Assembly: GCA_035316325.1 (NCBI GenBank)
Contig: DATHJB010000024.1
Span: 23,462 to 87,461, forward strand
Source of the DNA: Acidimicrobiales bacterium
GTDB taxonomy: Bacteria > Actinomycetota > Acidimicrobiia > Acidimicrobiales > VFJN01
Reading direction: 5' to 3'
DNA: 64,000 bases
The position numbers and the translations under genes are program-made. The notes beneath the pieces were generated by a model. It saw nothing but the letters and a program-made list of their open reading frames with translations. It had not been told where the DNA came from and ran no database searches. This document shows positions 25,144 through 33,730 of the stretch, in pieces; the stretch's first letter is position 1, and each line of letters begins with the position of its first letter.

Positions 25144-26145
25144 CTACACGACGCTCTCGCCGGCGGCGATCCGTTCCCGGAGCAGGGTGGCGAGGCGCTC
25201 GCGGTGGACGGGGGCGTCGCCGAAGGTGACCTGGTCGAGCTGGGCCCGCTTCAGGTACAGGTGCAGGTCGTGCTCCCAGGTGAAGCCGATGCCGCCGTGC
25301 ACCTGGAGGCCCGACGCCATGATCCGGCGGGCGGCGTCGGCGCACCACACCTTGGCGGTGGAGGCGGCGACCGACGCCTCGGGGTCACCGGCCGAGAGGC
25401 ACCAGGCGGCGTGGTACACGGTCGAGCGCATGCCCTCGAGGTCGACGAGCATGTCGGCGCAGCGGTGCTTGACGGCCTGGAACGACCCGATGGGTTTGCC
25501 GAACTGCACCCGGGTCTTGGCGTGCTCGACGGTCATCTCCAGCACCCGGCCGGCGGCGCCCAGCGACTCGGCGCAGGCGGCGACGGCGGCCCGGTCGACC
25601 AGCGCCGCGCCCTCGGCCGGCCCACCCACCTGCTCGCCGCCCGGGGCGTCGGGCGACAGCCAGCCGACGCAGCGGGTCAGGTCCATGGCCGACTCCCGCG
25701 GGGGCCGGCGGTCCCGGAGGTCGTGCACGACGACGGCGTCGGGCGAGGCGACCACCGCCACGTCGGCGACCGGTGCGTACGGCACCAGCAGGCGCGCGTC
25801 GCCGCGACTCCACCCGACGCAGCCGATGCCCCCGGCCAGCAACGACTCGGCCCACGGCGATCCCGACGGGAGCGCCGACAGCGCCAGCAGCGTCGGCGCG
25901 AACGGCGCCGGAGCGACGCACCGCCCCACCTCTTCCATCAGCACCGCCGCCTCGACGAAGCCGAGGCCGAAGCCCTGGTCGATCCCGAGCCAGCCCTGCT
26001 CGACCATCGCCGCCCACAGCCCGGCGTCGTGCGACTCGCCGGCCCCGATGTGCGCCCGCACCCGCGCCGGCGACGCGAGATCGTCGAGCAGAGCGCGGGC
26101 GGCGTCGCGCAACGCCAGCTGGTCGTCGGACAGCTCGAAGTCCAT
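25144..26145 (-). CDS. Acyl-CoA dehydrogenase, small-subunit type
   Basis: This 333-residue protein has an acyl-CoA dehydrogenase fold with a divergent middle domain: MDFELSDDQLALRDAARALL at the N-terminus, EHAKTRVQFGKPIGSFQAVKH, and QVHGGIGFTWEHDLHLYLKR near the C-terminus. The QHHGGIGFTWEHDLH-type segment is typical of the smaller partner of alpha2beta2 steroid-type dehydrogenases (ChsE-like). It is divergent from the larger dehydrogenase at 26173-27351, its probable partner, and both are driven from one palindromic operator. ATG 26145 lies about 9 nt beyond a minus-strand TAGCGT box. Confidence 0.88.
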   Translation of the reverse strand: MDFELSDDQLALRDAARALLDDLASPARVRAHIGAGESHDAGLWAAMVEQGWLGIDQGFGLGFVEAAVLMEEVGRCVAPAPFAPTLLALSALPSGSPWAESLLAGGIGCVGWSRGDARLLVPYAPVADVAVVASPDAVVVHDLRDRRPPRESAMDLTRCVGWLSPDAPGGEQVGGPAEGAALVDRAAVAACAESLGAAGRVLEMTVEHAKTRVQFGKPIGSFQAVKHRCADMLVDLEGMRSTVYHAAWCLSAGDPEASVAASTAKVWCADAARRIMASGLQVHGGIGFTWEHDLHLYLKRAQLDQVTFGDAPVHRERLATLLRERIAAGESVV

Positions 26146-26152
26146 AGGTTTC

Positions 26153-26166
26153 TGACGCTAGCGTCA
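26153..26166. promoter_or_regulatory. Perfectly palindromic TetR-type operator with divergent -10 boxes, site 5 of 11
   Basis: TGACGCTAGCGTCA is a perfect 14-bp palindrome. Its centre reads TAGCGT on both strands, giving a -10-like box 8-9 nt before both divergent start codons (26145 minus, 26173 plus). The flanks are TTTC-like on both sides. Confidence 0.7.
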
Positions 26167-26172
26167 TTTCTC

Positions 26173-27351
26173 GTGGACCTCATGCCGACCGCCGAGCAGC
26201 GCCGCTTCCGGGACGACGTGCGGGCCTGGCTCCGGGCGAACCTCCCGTGGGAGTGGGGCGTCGGGCTGCCCCCGAAGCACGACGACCTGGGCGACGAGGT
26301 CGCCTTCGGGCGCACCTGGCAGGCCAAGCTCGCCGGCGAGCACCTCGTGGGCGTGACCTGGCCCGAGGCCTACGGCGGCCGGGGCGCCGGCCCGCTGGAG
26401 CACTTCATCGTCCAGGAGGAGCTCGCCCGCGCTCGGGCCCCCGAGCTGGTCGGGCGCATCGGGGTGAACCTGGCCGGCCCCACCCTGCTGGCCCACGGCA
26501 CCGACGAGCAGCAGACCCGCTGGCTCCCCCGCATCCTCGACGCCCGGGACCTGTGGTGCCAGCTGTTCAGCGAGCCCGACGCCGGCAGCGACCTCACCGG
26601 CCTGCGCACCCGGGCCACGCCGGTCGACGGCGGGTGGCGCCTCGACGGCCAGAAGGTGTGGACCTCCTACGCCCAGTTCGCCGACTGGGGCATCTGCCTG
26701 GCCCGGACCGACCCCGACGCCCCGAAGCGCGCCGGCATCTCGTTCTTCGCGGTGGACATGTCGGCGCCGGGCGTGGAGGTGCGGCCGCTGGTGCAGCTGA
26801 CCGGCGAGGCCGAGTTCAACGAGGTGTTCCTCACCGACGTGTTCGTGCCCACCGACCAGCTCGTCGGCCGGCTGAACGAGGGCTGGAAGGTGGCCAACTC
26901 GACGCTCTCGCACGAGCGCGGCACCAACCCCCGCCAGCTGGTGATCCACGTGCAGCTCGTCGAGGAGCTCCTCCGCCGGGCCCTGGCCGACGGCAGCTAC
27001 GACGACCCGCGGCTCCGGCAGCAGCTCATGCAGTCGTTCGTGGAGGTGCGGCTGTTCCAGCTCAACAACTGGCGGTCGCTGTCGCGGCTGGCCAAGGGCC
27101 GGGAGCCCGGGCCCGAGGGCAGCACGCTGAAGCTCTACTGGAGCGAGATGAGCCAGCGGTTCCACGACGTCGTGATGGCCGTGCTCGGGCCGGCGTCGCC
27201 GCTGTGGCGGGGCGCGGACGGCAACCCGGGCGACGGTGCCTGGCAGCGGTCGTGGCTCTACTACCAGGCGGCGTCGATCTGGGCGGGCACCAACGAGATC
27301 CAGCGGACGATCGTGGGCGAGCGCGTCCTCGGCCTCCCCCGGGACAAGTGA
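26173..27351 (+). CDS. Acyl-CoA dehydrogenase, large-subunit type
   Basis: The 392-residue flavoprotein carries GVTWPEAYGGRGAGPLEH, LWCQLFSEPDAGSDLTGLRT, WRLDGQKVWTSYAQFADWGI, VQLTGEAEFNEVFLTDVFVP and the C-terminal ASIWAGTNEIQRTIVGERVLGLPR. It oxidises an acyl-CoA to the enoyl-CoA with electrons to ETF. It is paralogous to the gene at 22512-23645 and is probably the partner of the divergent small dehydrogenase. GTG 26173 fits the leaderless promoter in operator site 5; an in-frame ATG at 26182 is the alternative. A DUF35 gene starts 7 bp after its stop. Confidence 0.9.
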   Translation: MDLMPTAEQRRFRDDVRAWLRANLPWEWGVGLPPKHDDLGDEVAFGRTWQAKLAGEHLVGVTWPEAYGGRGAGPLEHFIVQEELARARAPELVGRIGVNLAGPTLLAHGTDEQQTRWLPRILDARDLWCQLFSEPDAGSDLTGLRTRATPVDGGWRLDGQKVWTSYAQFADWGICLARTDPDAPKRAGISFFAVDMSAPGVEVRPLVQLTGEAEFNEVFLTDVFVPTDQLVGRLNEGWKVANSTLSHERGTNPRQLVIHVQLVEELLRRALADGSYDDPRLRQQLMQSFVEVRLFQLNNWRSLSRLAKGREPGPEGSTLKLYWSEMSQRFHDVVMAVLGPASPLWRGADGNPGDGAWQRSWLYYQAASIWAGTNEIQRTIVGERVLGLPRDK

Positions 27352-27354
27352 AAC

Positions 27355-27373
27355 TAAAATGACGGACGTGTCA
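27355..27373. promoter_or_regulatory. TetR-type operator over a start codon, site 6 of 11
   Basis: TGACGGACGTGTCA (27360-27373) follows a TAAAAT box (27355-27360) and contains an in-frame GTG at 27368, seven bases after the box. As at site 4, the GTG sits one base right of the operator centre. Confidence 0.5.
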
Positions 27374-27730
27374 GGACCTGAGCTGTTCACCGGCGACGGC
27401 CTCGTCGGCGGCGAGTGCGGCACCTGCGGCCGGCGCCACTTCCCCCTGGCCGAGTGGTGCCCCTGGTGCGGTGAACCCGACCCGGTCCGGGTGCAGCTCT
27501 CCCGCCACGGCACCCTGTGGAGCTGGACGTCGGTCACGGCCGCCCCGCCGGGCTACGAGGGCGAGGTGCCGTTCGGGTTCGGCGTCGTGGAGCTGGCCGA
27601 CGACGGCCTCCAGGTCGTCACCCGCCTCACCGAGCCCGACCCCGACCGGCTGAGCCTGGGCGACCCCATGACGTTCACGGTCGTGGCGCTCGACGCCGGG
27701 CGGTCGACGTGGGCGTTCACGCCGCGATGA
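27359..27730 (+). CDS. Zinc-ribbon/OB-fold protein (DUF35 family)
   Basis: This protein of about 123 residues has four cysteines in a rubredoxin-like zinc ribbon (CGTCGRRHFPLAEWCPWCG) followed by an OB-fold (GTLWSWTSVTAAPPGYEG, PFGFGVVELADDGLQVVTRL). DUF35 proteins pair with thiolase-like enzymes or acyl-CoA-processing aldolases and shape their acyl-CoA site, as with the steroid side-chain aldolase Ltp2. Its stop overlaps the thiolase-like gene (ATGA). Two starts are possible: ATG 27359 (coupled to the dehydrogenase 7 bp upstream) or GTG 27368 (leaderless from the box in site 6). Confidence 0.85.
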   Translation: MTDVSGPELFTGDGLVGGECGTCGRRHFPLAEWCPWCGEPDPVRVQLSRHGTLWSWTSVTAAPPGYEGEVPFGFGVVELADDGLQVVTRLTEPDPDRLSLGDPMTFTVVALDAGRSTWAFTPR

Positions 27731-28854
27731 CCGACGTCGAGGTCACCGGCACCGCCATGGTCCCGTTCGGGCGGCACCCGTCGCGCACCGCGACCGAGCT
27801 GGGGGCGGTCGCGGTGCACGACGCGCTCCACGAGGCCGGCGTCGGACGGCGCTTCGACGCGGCCTTCTGCGGCACGGCCTACGGCGGCATCGCCTCCGGC
27901 CACCGGGTGCTTGGCCGGCTGGGACTGACCGGCACCCCGATCGTCGACGTCGAGGCCGGGTGCGCCTCGGGCGCCGCCGCGCTGGCGCTGGCCGCCGGCG
28001 CCATCCGCGAGGGCCGGCACGGGACCGTGCTGGTCTTCGGTGTCGAGAAGATGCCCAAGGGGATGATCCGCTCGACCTACTTCGAGCCGTGGCAGGAGCA
28101 GCTGGGGCTGACCGCGGCGCCGGCCTACTTCGGGCTGCGCGCCCGCCGCCTGATGATCGAGTCGGGGGTCACCAAGGCCCAGCTGGCAGCCGTGGTGGTG
28201 AAGAACCGGGCCCACGGCGCCCACAACGACGACGCGATGTTCCGCACGCCCGTCACCGCCGACGAGGTGCTGGCCTCCCGCATGGTGTGCGACCCGCTGC
28301 ACCTCTTCATGCTGTGCTCGCCCAACGAGGGCGCGGCGGCGCTGGTGCTCCAGGCCGGGCACCGCGGCGGCGTCCGGCTGCGGGCCTGTGCGCTGCGCAG
28401 CCACCTTCCCGGGCACGTCCTCAACGAGGGCTCGCCCCTGTGCGGCCTCGTCGGCGCGGCCCCCGAGCCCCCGACGGCGATGGCCGCGGCCGACGCCTAC
28501 ACCGAGGCGGGCCTCGGTCCGACCGACCTCGACGTGGTGGAGTGCCAGGACACCGACGCCGCCCGCGAGCTGCTCGCCTACGAGGAGCTGGGCCTCTGCA
28601 AGCCGGGCGGGTGCGGCGCCTTCCTGGATGCCGGCCACACCCGGCTCGGCGGCCGGCTGCCGGTGAACCCCAGCGGCGGGCTGCTGTCGAAAGGCGAGCC
28701 GCTCGGTGCGTCAGCCGTGGGGCAGGTGGTCGAGATCGTCCGCCAGCTGCAGGGTCGGGCCGACCCCCGGCGCCAGGTTGCCGACGCCCGCGTCGGGCTC
28801 GCCCAGACCATCGGCCGCGGCGCCAACGCCAGCGTCACCATCCTCAGCCGGTAG
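27727..28854 (+). CDS. Thiolase-like protein of the SCP-x/Ltp (lipid-transfer) type
   Basis: This 375-residue thiolase-fold protein has a potential nucleophilic Cys in VDVEAGCASGAAALALAAG and the C-terminal NPSGGLLSKGEPLGAS. Canonical thiolases have GHP where this protein has GEP, so the catalytic His is replaced by Glu. Together with the coupled DUF35 partner, this suggests a retro-aldolase or acyl-transfer role like Ltp2-type steroid side-chain cleavage, not classical thiolysis. Products would be a ketone and a short acyl-CoA. Which reaction it performs needs biochemical data. Confidence 0.83.
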   Translation: MTDVEVTGTAMVPFGRHPSRTATELGAVAVHDALHEAGVGRRFDAAFCGTAYGGIASGHRVLGRLGLTGTPIVDVEAGCASGAAALALAAGAIREGRHGTVLVFGVEKMPKGMIRSTYFEPWQEQLGLTAAPAYFGLRARRLMIESGVTKAQLAAVVVKNRAHGAHNDDAMFRTPVTADEVLASRMVCDPLHLFMLCSPNEGAAALVLQAGHRGGVRLRACALRSHLPGHVLNEGSPLCGLVGAAPEPPTAMAAADAYTEAGLGPTDLDVVECQDTDAARELLAYEELGLCKPGGCGAFLDAGHTRLGGRLPVNPSGGLLSKGEPLGASAVGQVVEIVRQLQGRADPRRQVADARVGLAQTIGRGANASVTILSR

Positions 28855-28872
28855 CCCGTTCCCGATCGCTTC

Positions 28873-28894
28873 TGACACGTGCGTCAACTATTCT
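28873..28894 (+). promoter_or_regulatory. Leaderless promoter with TetR-type operator, site 7 of 11
   Basis: TGACACGTGCGTCA (28873-28886) is followed by TATTCT (28889-28894), then exactly 6 nt and ATG 28901. The geometry predicts a leaderless mRNA for the thiolase, with repressor bound next to the -10 box. Confidence 0.65.
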
Positions 28895-28900
28895 GGGCCG

Positions 28901-30073
28901 ATGCGTGAGGTCGTGATCATCGAGGCAGTGCGGACACCGGTCGGGCGGCGCAACGGGGGCCTGTCGAGCATGCACGCCGCCGACCTGCTCGCCATCGCCC
29001 AGAAGGCCGTCGTCGACCGGTCGGGCATCGACCCGAACGAGGTCGAGCAGGTGATCGGCGGCTGCATCAGCCAGGTCGGCATGCAGGCCTTCAACGTCAC
29101 CCGCACGGCCTGGCTCACCGCCGGCCTGCCCATCACCGCGGCGGCCACCACGGTCGACAGCCAGTGCGGCTCGTCGCAGCAGGCCACCAGCATCGCCGCC
29201 AGCTTCGTCGCCTCCGGCCTGGTCGACGTGGCCGTGGCCTGCGGCGTCGAGGTGATGAGCCAGGTGCCCATGGGGTCGAGCCTGAGCAAGGGCGTCGGCA
29301 AGGCGATCCCGAGGTCGTACTTCCCGCAGTACGAGTGGACCACCCAGTTCGAGGCCGCCGAACAGATCGCCGAGAAGTGGGGCATCTCCCGCGCCGAGCT
29401 CGACACGCTGGGCGTCGACTCGCAGCAGCGGGCCGCCGTCGCCTGGGACGAGGGCCGCTTCGACGGCCAGATCGTGCCCGTCGACGCCCCCGACCTCGGC
29501 GAGGACGGCAAGCCCACCGGCACCACCCACCTCGTGGCCCGCGACGAGGGGCTGCGGGAGACCACGCTGGAGGCGCTGGCCGGCCTGAAGCCCGTGGTCG
29601 GCCCCGACGGCTACCACACCGCCGGCACCTCCTCGCAGATCTCTGACGCCGCCGCGGCCGTGCTGCTGACCACCCCCGAGAAGGCCGCCGAGCTGGGCCT
29701 CACGCCGCGGGCCCGGGTGGTCGACTCCTGCCTCGTCGGCTCCGACCCGACGCTGATGCTCACCGGCCCGATCGACGCCACCCGGCGCCTGCTCGGTCGC
29801 ACCGGCATGGCGATGGCCGACATCGACATCACCGAGATCAACGAGGCCTTCGCCTCCGTGGTGCTCGCCTGGGAGCGAGAGGTGGAGCCCGACCACGCCA
29901 CGGTGAACCCGAACGGCGGCGCCATCGCCCTCGGACACGCCCTGGGCAGCACCGGGACCGTGCTGCTCACCAAGGCGCTCCACGAGTTGGAGCGCCGCGA
30001 CGCCGAGACCGCCCTGGTGACCATGTGCTGCGGCGGCGGGCTCGCCACCGGCACCATCCTCCAGCGCGCCTGA
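28901..30073 (+). CDS. Acetyl-CoA acetyltransferase (3-ketoacyl-CoA thiolase, steroid FadA5-like)
   Basis: This 390-residue thiolase has all catalytic motifs: the nucleophilic Cys in DSQCGSSQQA near residue 89, NEAFAS, the His in ALGHALGSTG, and the second Cys in VTMCCGGGLATG. It cleaves a 3-ketoacyl-CoA to acetyl-CoA and a shortened acyl-CoA. Residues around the Cys resemble steroid-side-chain thiolases (FadA5), which fits the dehydrogenase pair and DUF35 system nearby, though that comparison is from memory of the family. A leaderless promoter with operator site 7 precedes it. Confidence 0.92.
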   Translation: MREVVIIEAVRTPVGRRNGGLSSMHAADLLAIAQKAVVDRSGIDPNEVEQVIGGCISQVGMQAFNVTRTAWLTAGLPITAAATTVDSQCGSSQQATSIAASFVASGLVDVAVACGVEVMSQVPMGSSLSKGVGKAIPRSYFPQYEWTTQFEAAEQIAEKWGISRAELDTLGVDSQQRAAVAWDEGRFDGQIVPVDAPDLGEDGKPTGTTHLVARDEGLRETTLEALAGLKPVVGPDGYHTAGTSSQISDAAAAVLLTTPEKAAELGLTPRARVVDSCLVGSDPTLMLTGPIDATRRLLGRTGMAMADIDITEINEAFASVVLAWEREVEPDHATVNPNGGAIALGHALGSTGTVLLTKALHELERRDAETALVTMCCGGGLATGTILQRA

Positions 30074-30088
30074 CGCCGGCACCCGACG

Positions 30089-31255
30089 ATGACGTCCTCC
30101 GGCCCGCTGCTGGCGGCCGACGAGTCGCTGACCCACCAGATCGCCACCACCTTCGCCCGCGTCGCCCCGACGGACCGGGCCTGGACCGAGAAGGTGTGGG
30201 CCATGGCCGCCGCCCGCGACGGCTCGCTGAGCCTGGCGTTCGGGCTGGGCAAGTACACGAACCGCAACGTGATGGACGCCTTCGCCGGCGTCTCCCGCGG
30301 CACCGAGCAGTGGACCGTCCGGGGCAGCCGCCGGCTGGCGCCCGAGCCGGAGCGCACCGGGGTCGGCCCGATCCGCTACGAGGTGGTCGAGCCGCTCTCC
30401 CGGGTGCGGATCGCCCTGGACGCCAACGACGTGGCGCCGATCAGCTTCGAGTGCGAGCTGCGCGGGGTGGTCCCGCCCGCGGTCGAGGAGCAGGAGACGC
30501 ACGTCAGCCGCAGCCGCTACCGCATCGACGCCGACGTCGTCCGGTTCCACCAGACGGCTGTGGCGGAGGGCTGGGTCGAGGTCGACGGCGAGCGGCACGA
30601 GATCGACCCGGGCTCGTGGGTCGGCGCCCGCGACCGCTCGTGGGGCGTCCGCTACGGGGTCGGGCGACCGGAGGACGACGTCGAGCCGACCGGCACCCCG
30701 GCCGACGCCGCCGGGCTGGTCGTGTGGATGCCCGTCACGATGACCGCTGCCGACGGCACCCCCTACGGCCTCTTCGTCTACCACCAGCGCTTCGTCGGGC
30801 GCGGCTGGTCGACCGGGAGCGTGCAGGGCGGCATCGAGCGACCCGCCGGCGCCGGCCGCCCCCAGCCGTTCCGCGACGTGGTGCCCGACCTCCGCTTCGA
30901 CGACGGCAACCGGCGCCTCCTCGGCGGCACGCTGCGCTGCGTGCTGGCCGACGGCGGCGAGCGCACCTTCACGGTCCGCCCGGTGTCGGACACGGGCTTC
31001 CACCTGGGGACCGGTCTCTACGGCGGCTTCGAGGACCACTGGCATGGCGAGTGGCGCGGCAAGCTGCACGTGGAGGGCGAGCACGTGGTCGGCTGCGACC
31101 GGGTCGACGTCGCCCACCGGCTCCACCAGCACCGCGACTGCATCGTGCGCGTCGAGGACCCGGCGACCGGCGACACGGGCGTCGGGACCGTGCAGTCGAT
31201 CGTCACCGGCGCCCACCCCGACCTGGGCCTCACCGCCGAGGCGTCGTTCCTCTAG
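30089..31255 (+). CDS. Conserved-looking protein of unknown function, 388 residues
   Basis: I do not recognise a catalytic motif. The protein is soluble and beta-rich in appearance, with repeated aromatic/charged strands (SRSRYRIDADVVRFHQTAVAEGW, split by RHEIDPGSWVGARDRSWGVRYG) and a C-terminal LGTGLYGGFEDHWHGEWRGK segment. The two-half pattern of long beta strands with WGVR and HGEWRGK motifs recalls lipocalin-like AttH or hydroxyneurosporene-synthase folds, so binding or hydrating a lipid-like substrate is possible. It starts 15 bp after the thiolase stop and probably belongs to that transcript and regulon. The assignment stays open. Confidence 0.7.
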   Translation: MTSSGPLLAADESLTHQIATTFARVAPTDRAWTEKVWAMAAARDGSLSLAFGLGKYTNRNVMDAFAGVSRGTEQWTVRGSRRLAPEPERTGVGPIRYEVVEPLSRVRIALDANDVAPISFECELRGVVPPAVEEQETHVSRSRYRIDADVVRFHQTAVAEGWVEVDGERHEIDPGSWVGARDRSWGVRYGVGRPEDDVEPTGTPADAAGLVVWMPVTMTAADGTPYGLFVYHQRFVGRGWSTGSVQGGIERPAGAGRPQPFRDVVPDLRFDDGNRRLLGGTLRCVLADGGERTFTVRPVSDTGFHLGTGLYGGFEDHWHGEWRGKLHVEGEHVVGCDRVDVAHRLHQHRDCIVRVEDPATGDTGVGTVQSIVTGAHPDLGLTAEASFL

Positions 31256-31268
31256 TTCACCGCCGGCG

Positions 31269-32291
31269 TCAGAGCCGCTCGACGTAGCGGGCCGTGTAGC
31301 GGACGACGGGGTGGTCGGCGGGATCGGGGACGGGTGAGCCGGCGGCCAGCGCTGCCACCACCTGCGTCCGCACCACGACCGTGGCGGCGCGGGCCATGGC
31401 GAACACCTCGTGCCAGCCCAGGTCGAGCAGCGGTCGCCCGAGGGCGCGCTCGTGGTGGGCGACGACCTCGTCGCGGTCGAGGAAGCCGGGCACCCGGGTG
31501 CCGAAGAACCGCTCGGTCATCGCCGACAGCGCCGTGAACCAGGCCACGTCCGACTCGGCGGGCCCGATCGTCGCCATCTCCCAGTCGACGACGGCGGCCG
31601 GCCGGTACCGCTCGTCGAACACGACGTTGCCCAGCCGCACGTCGCCCCACAGCACCGAGCGGGGCGGCTCGGTGGCGGGCAGGTGCGTGCGGCACCAGGC
31701 GAACAGCTCCTGCAGGGCATCGGCCGGCTGCGGCCCGCAGGCCCAGACGGCGTAGTCCTCCCACCAGCGCAGCTCGTCGCCGAGGCCACCGTGCGCGCCC
31801 CGCAGCTGCGCCTCCAGCCCGGTGCCGGCCCACGGCAGGCGGTGGATCGCCGCCAGGGCGTCGAGGAAGCCCGTGTGCACCTGCCGCTGCTCGTCGGCGG
31901 TCGCGGCCATCAGCCACGAGCACTCCGTCGGCACCTCGCCGGGATGGCGGCCCGGCACCCAGGGCATCACCAGGAAGCGGCACCCGAGCCACGACGGGTC
32001 CTCCTCGAGCACGACCGGCCCGGCGATCGGGACCCCGCCCGCGGCCGCCGCCTCCTGGACGGCGACCTGCATGCCGAGGTCGTAGGCCGGGAACAGCGGC
32101 GGGCCGGTCGGCTCGCACCGGACGACCAGCGCCGTCTCGGGCGCGGGCGCCGCCCCGTGCACCCGCACGAACAGCAGCTCGTTGGAGTAGCCGCCGCCCG
32201 GTGGGTCCTCCACCGTGAGGGTCACATCGCCGGCCCCGGGGTGCCGGTGCCGGTACCAGGCCCGGACCGCGTCGACCCGGTCAGATCCCAT
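31269..32291 (-). CDS. Phosphotransferase family protein (APH/ACAD10-like kinase fold)
   Basis: This 340-residue aminoglycoside-phosphotransferase-fold protein has the catalytic loop LWGDVRLGNVVFD (WGD in place of the usual HGD), the metal-binding VVDWEMATIGPAESDVAW, and the N-terminal ATP lobe GGGYSNELLFVR. In actinobacteria such proteins accompany acyl-CoA dehydrogenases and are thought to phosphorylate hydroxy-acyl compounds, as in the N-terminal part of human ACAD10. It overlaps the 3' end of the aldehyde dehydrogenase gene by 11 bp, forming a two-gene operon under operator site 8. The His to Trp change affects a non-catalytic position. Confidence 0.83.
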   Translation of the reverse strand: MGSDRVDAVRAWYRHRHPGAGDVTLTVEDPPGGGYSNELLFVRVHGAAPAPETALVVRCEPTGPPLFPAYDLGMQVAVQEAAAAGGVPIAGPVVLEEDPSWLGCRFLVMPWVPGRHPGEVPTECSWLMAATADEQRQVHTGFLDALAAIHRLPWAGTGLEAQLRGAHGGLGDELRWWEDYAVWACGPQPADALQELFAWCRTHLPATEPPRSVLWGDVRLGNVVFDERYRPAAVVDWEMATIGPAESDVAWFTALSAMTERFFGTRVPGFLDRDEVVAHHERALGRPLLDLGWHEVFAMARAATVVVRTQVVAALAAGSPVPDPADHPVVRYTARYVERL

Positions 32292-33714
32292 GGACGCACT
32301 TCAGCTCGACGAACGACTGCAGCCCCTCGGTGCCGTACTCCCGACCCAGGCCGGAGCTCTTGTAGCCGCCGAACGGGGTGACGACGTCGGGCCCGTAGCT
32401 GTTCACGCCGAACGTGCCGGTGCGCACCCGGCGGGCGATGCCGAGGCCGCGGGTCTTGTCGGCGGTCCACACCGAGCCGCCGAGCCCGTAGATCGAGTCG
32501 TTGGCCAGGCGCACGGCATCGTCGTCGTCCTCGTAGGCGACGACGACCACCACCGGCCCGAAGATCTCCTCCTGGGCGATGCGCATCCGGTTGTCGACGT
32601 CGGCGAACAGCGTCGGGGCGACGTACCAGCCGTCCGCGGCCGCCGGGGGCAGCGGCTCGCCGCCCACCACCCGCCGGGCGCCCTCGGCGAGGCCCAGCTC
32701 GACGTAGCCCTGCACGCGGTCGCGCTGGCGCTCGCTGACGAGCGGGCCGATCTCGGTGGCCGGGTCGAGCGGGTCGCCGACGACGAAGCTGCGCACGGCG
32801 TCGGCCAGCGCCTCGACGGCCTCGCCGTGGCGGGAGCGGGGCACCAGCACCCGGGTCTGGGCGGCGCACGCCTGCCCGTTGTTCATGTAGGAGGCGAAGC
32901 GGAGGCCGGCCGCCGTCCGGGCCAGGTCGGCGTCGTCGAGCACGATCGCCGCCGACTTGCCGCCCAGCTCGAGGCTCACCCGCTTGAGCTGCTCGCCGCA
33001 GACCGCCCCGATCTCCCGCCCGACCGCGGTCGAGCCGGTGAACGTCACCTTGTCGACGCTCGGGTGGGCGACGAGCCGGCGTCCGGCCTCCACGCCGCCG
33101 GGCAGGATGCTCACGACGCCCGGCGGGAAGCCGCAGCCGTCGATCAGGTCGGCCAGCAACAGGGCGTCGAGCGGCGACTCCGGCGCGGCCTTGACCACCA
33201 CGCAGCACCCGGCCAGCAGCGCGGGGACGAGCTTCGCCACGATGAGGATCTGGGGGACGTTCCAGGCGGTGATGGCCGCGACGACCCCGACGGGCTCGCG
33301 CAGCACCCGGGCGCCGCCGAAGGCGCCGGGCACGTCGTCCTCCCAGGCGAGGGCGGCCGCGGCCTCCAGGTAGCCGTCGATGATGCGGGGCACGGCGCCG
33401 ACCTGCCCGAACTGCGAGAAGGTGAGCGGCGAGCCGTTCTCCGACGAGATCACCGCGGCCATCTCGTCGAGCTGCCCGGCGTAGCGGGCGCCGAGCCGGG
33501 CGACGACCTCGGCCCGCGCCGCCGGCGGGGTGCGGGGCCACTCGCCCTCGTCGAACGCCTGCCGGGCCAGCGCGACCGCCGTGTCGACGTCGTCGGTCGA
33601 GGCCGCGGGCGCGGTGGCGATCGGTCGGCCGGTGTGGGGCGAGACGACCGTGAGTCGCTCCCCGCCCCGCGGCGCGGCCCAGGCGCCACCGACGTACAGC
33701 TCGTGCCGGTCCAT
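32281..33714 (-). CDS. NAD(P)-dependent aldehyde dehydrogenase
   Basis: The 477-residue enzyme has the cofactor segment ITAWNVPQILIVAKLVPALLAG, the catalytic Glu in SLELGGKSAAIV, the catalytic Cys in NNGQACAAQTR, and EEIFGPVVVV with PFGGYKSSGLGREYG near the end. It oxidises an aldehyde to its acid. ATG 33714 is preceded by a TGGAGGG ribosome site; an in-frame TTG further upstream overlaps the operator and is unlikely. It is divergent from the tandem TetR gene and preceded by operator site 8, so it is probably under its direct control. The phosphotransferase gene follows on the same mRNA. Confidence 0.92.
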   Translation of the reverse strand: MDRHELYVGGAWAAPRGGERLTVVSPHTGRPIATAPAASTDDVDTAVALARQAFDEGEWPRTPPAARAEVVARLGARYAGQLDEMAAVISSENGSPLTFSQFGQVGAVPRIIDGYLEAAAALAWEDDVPGAFGGARVLREPVGVVAAITAWNVPQILIVAKLVPALLAGCCVVVKAAPESPLDALLLADLIDGCGFPPGVVSILPGGVEAGRRLVAHPSVDKVTFTGSTAVGREIGAVCGEQLKRVSLELGGKSAAIVLDDADLARTAAGLRFASYMNNGQACAAQTRVLVPRSRHGEAVEALADAVRSFVVGDPLDPATEIGPLVSERQRDRVQGYVELGLAEGARRVVGGEPLPPAAADGWYVAPTLFADVDNRMRIAQEEIFGPVVVVVAYEDDDDAVRLANDSIYGLGGSVWTADKTRGLGIARRVRTGTFGVNSYGPDVVTPFGGYKSSGLGREYGTEGLQSFVELKCVHGI

Positions 33715-33730
33715 CGGACCCTCCAAGAGT

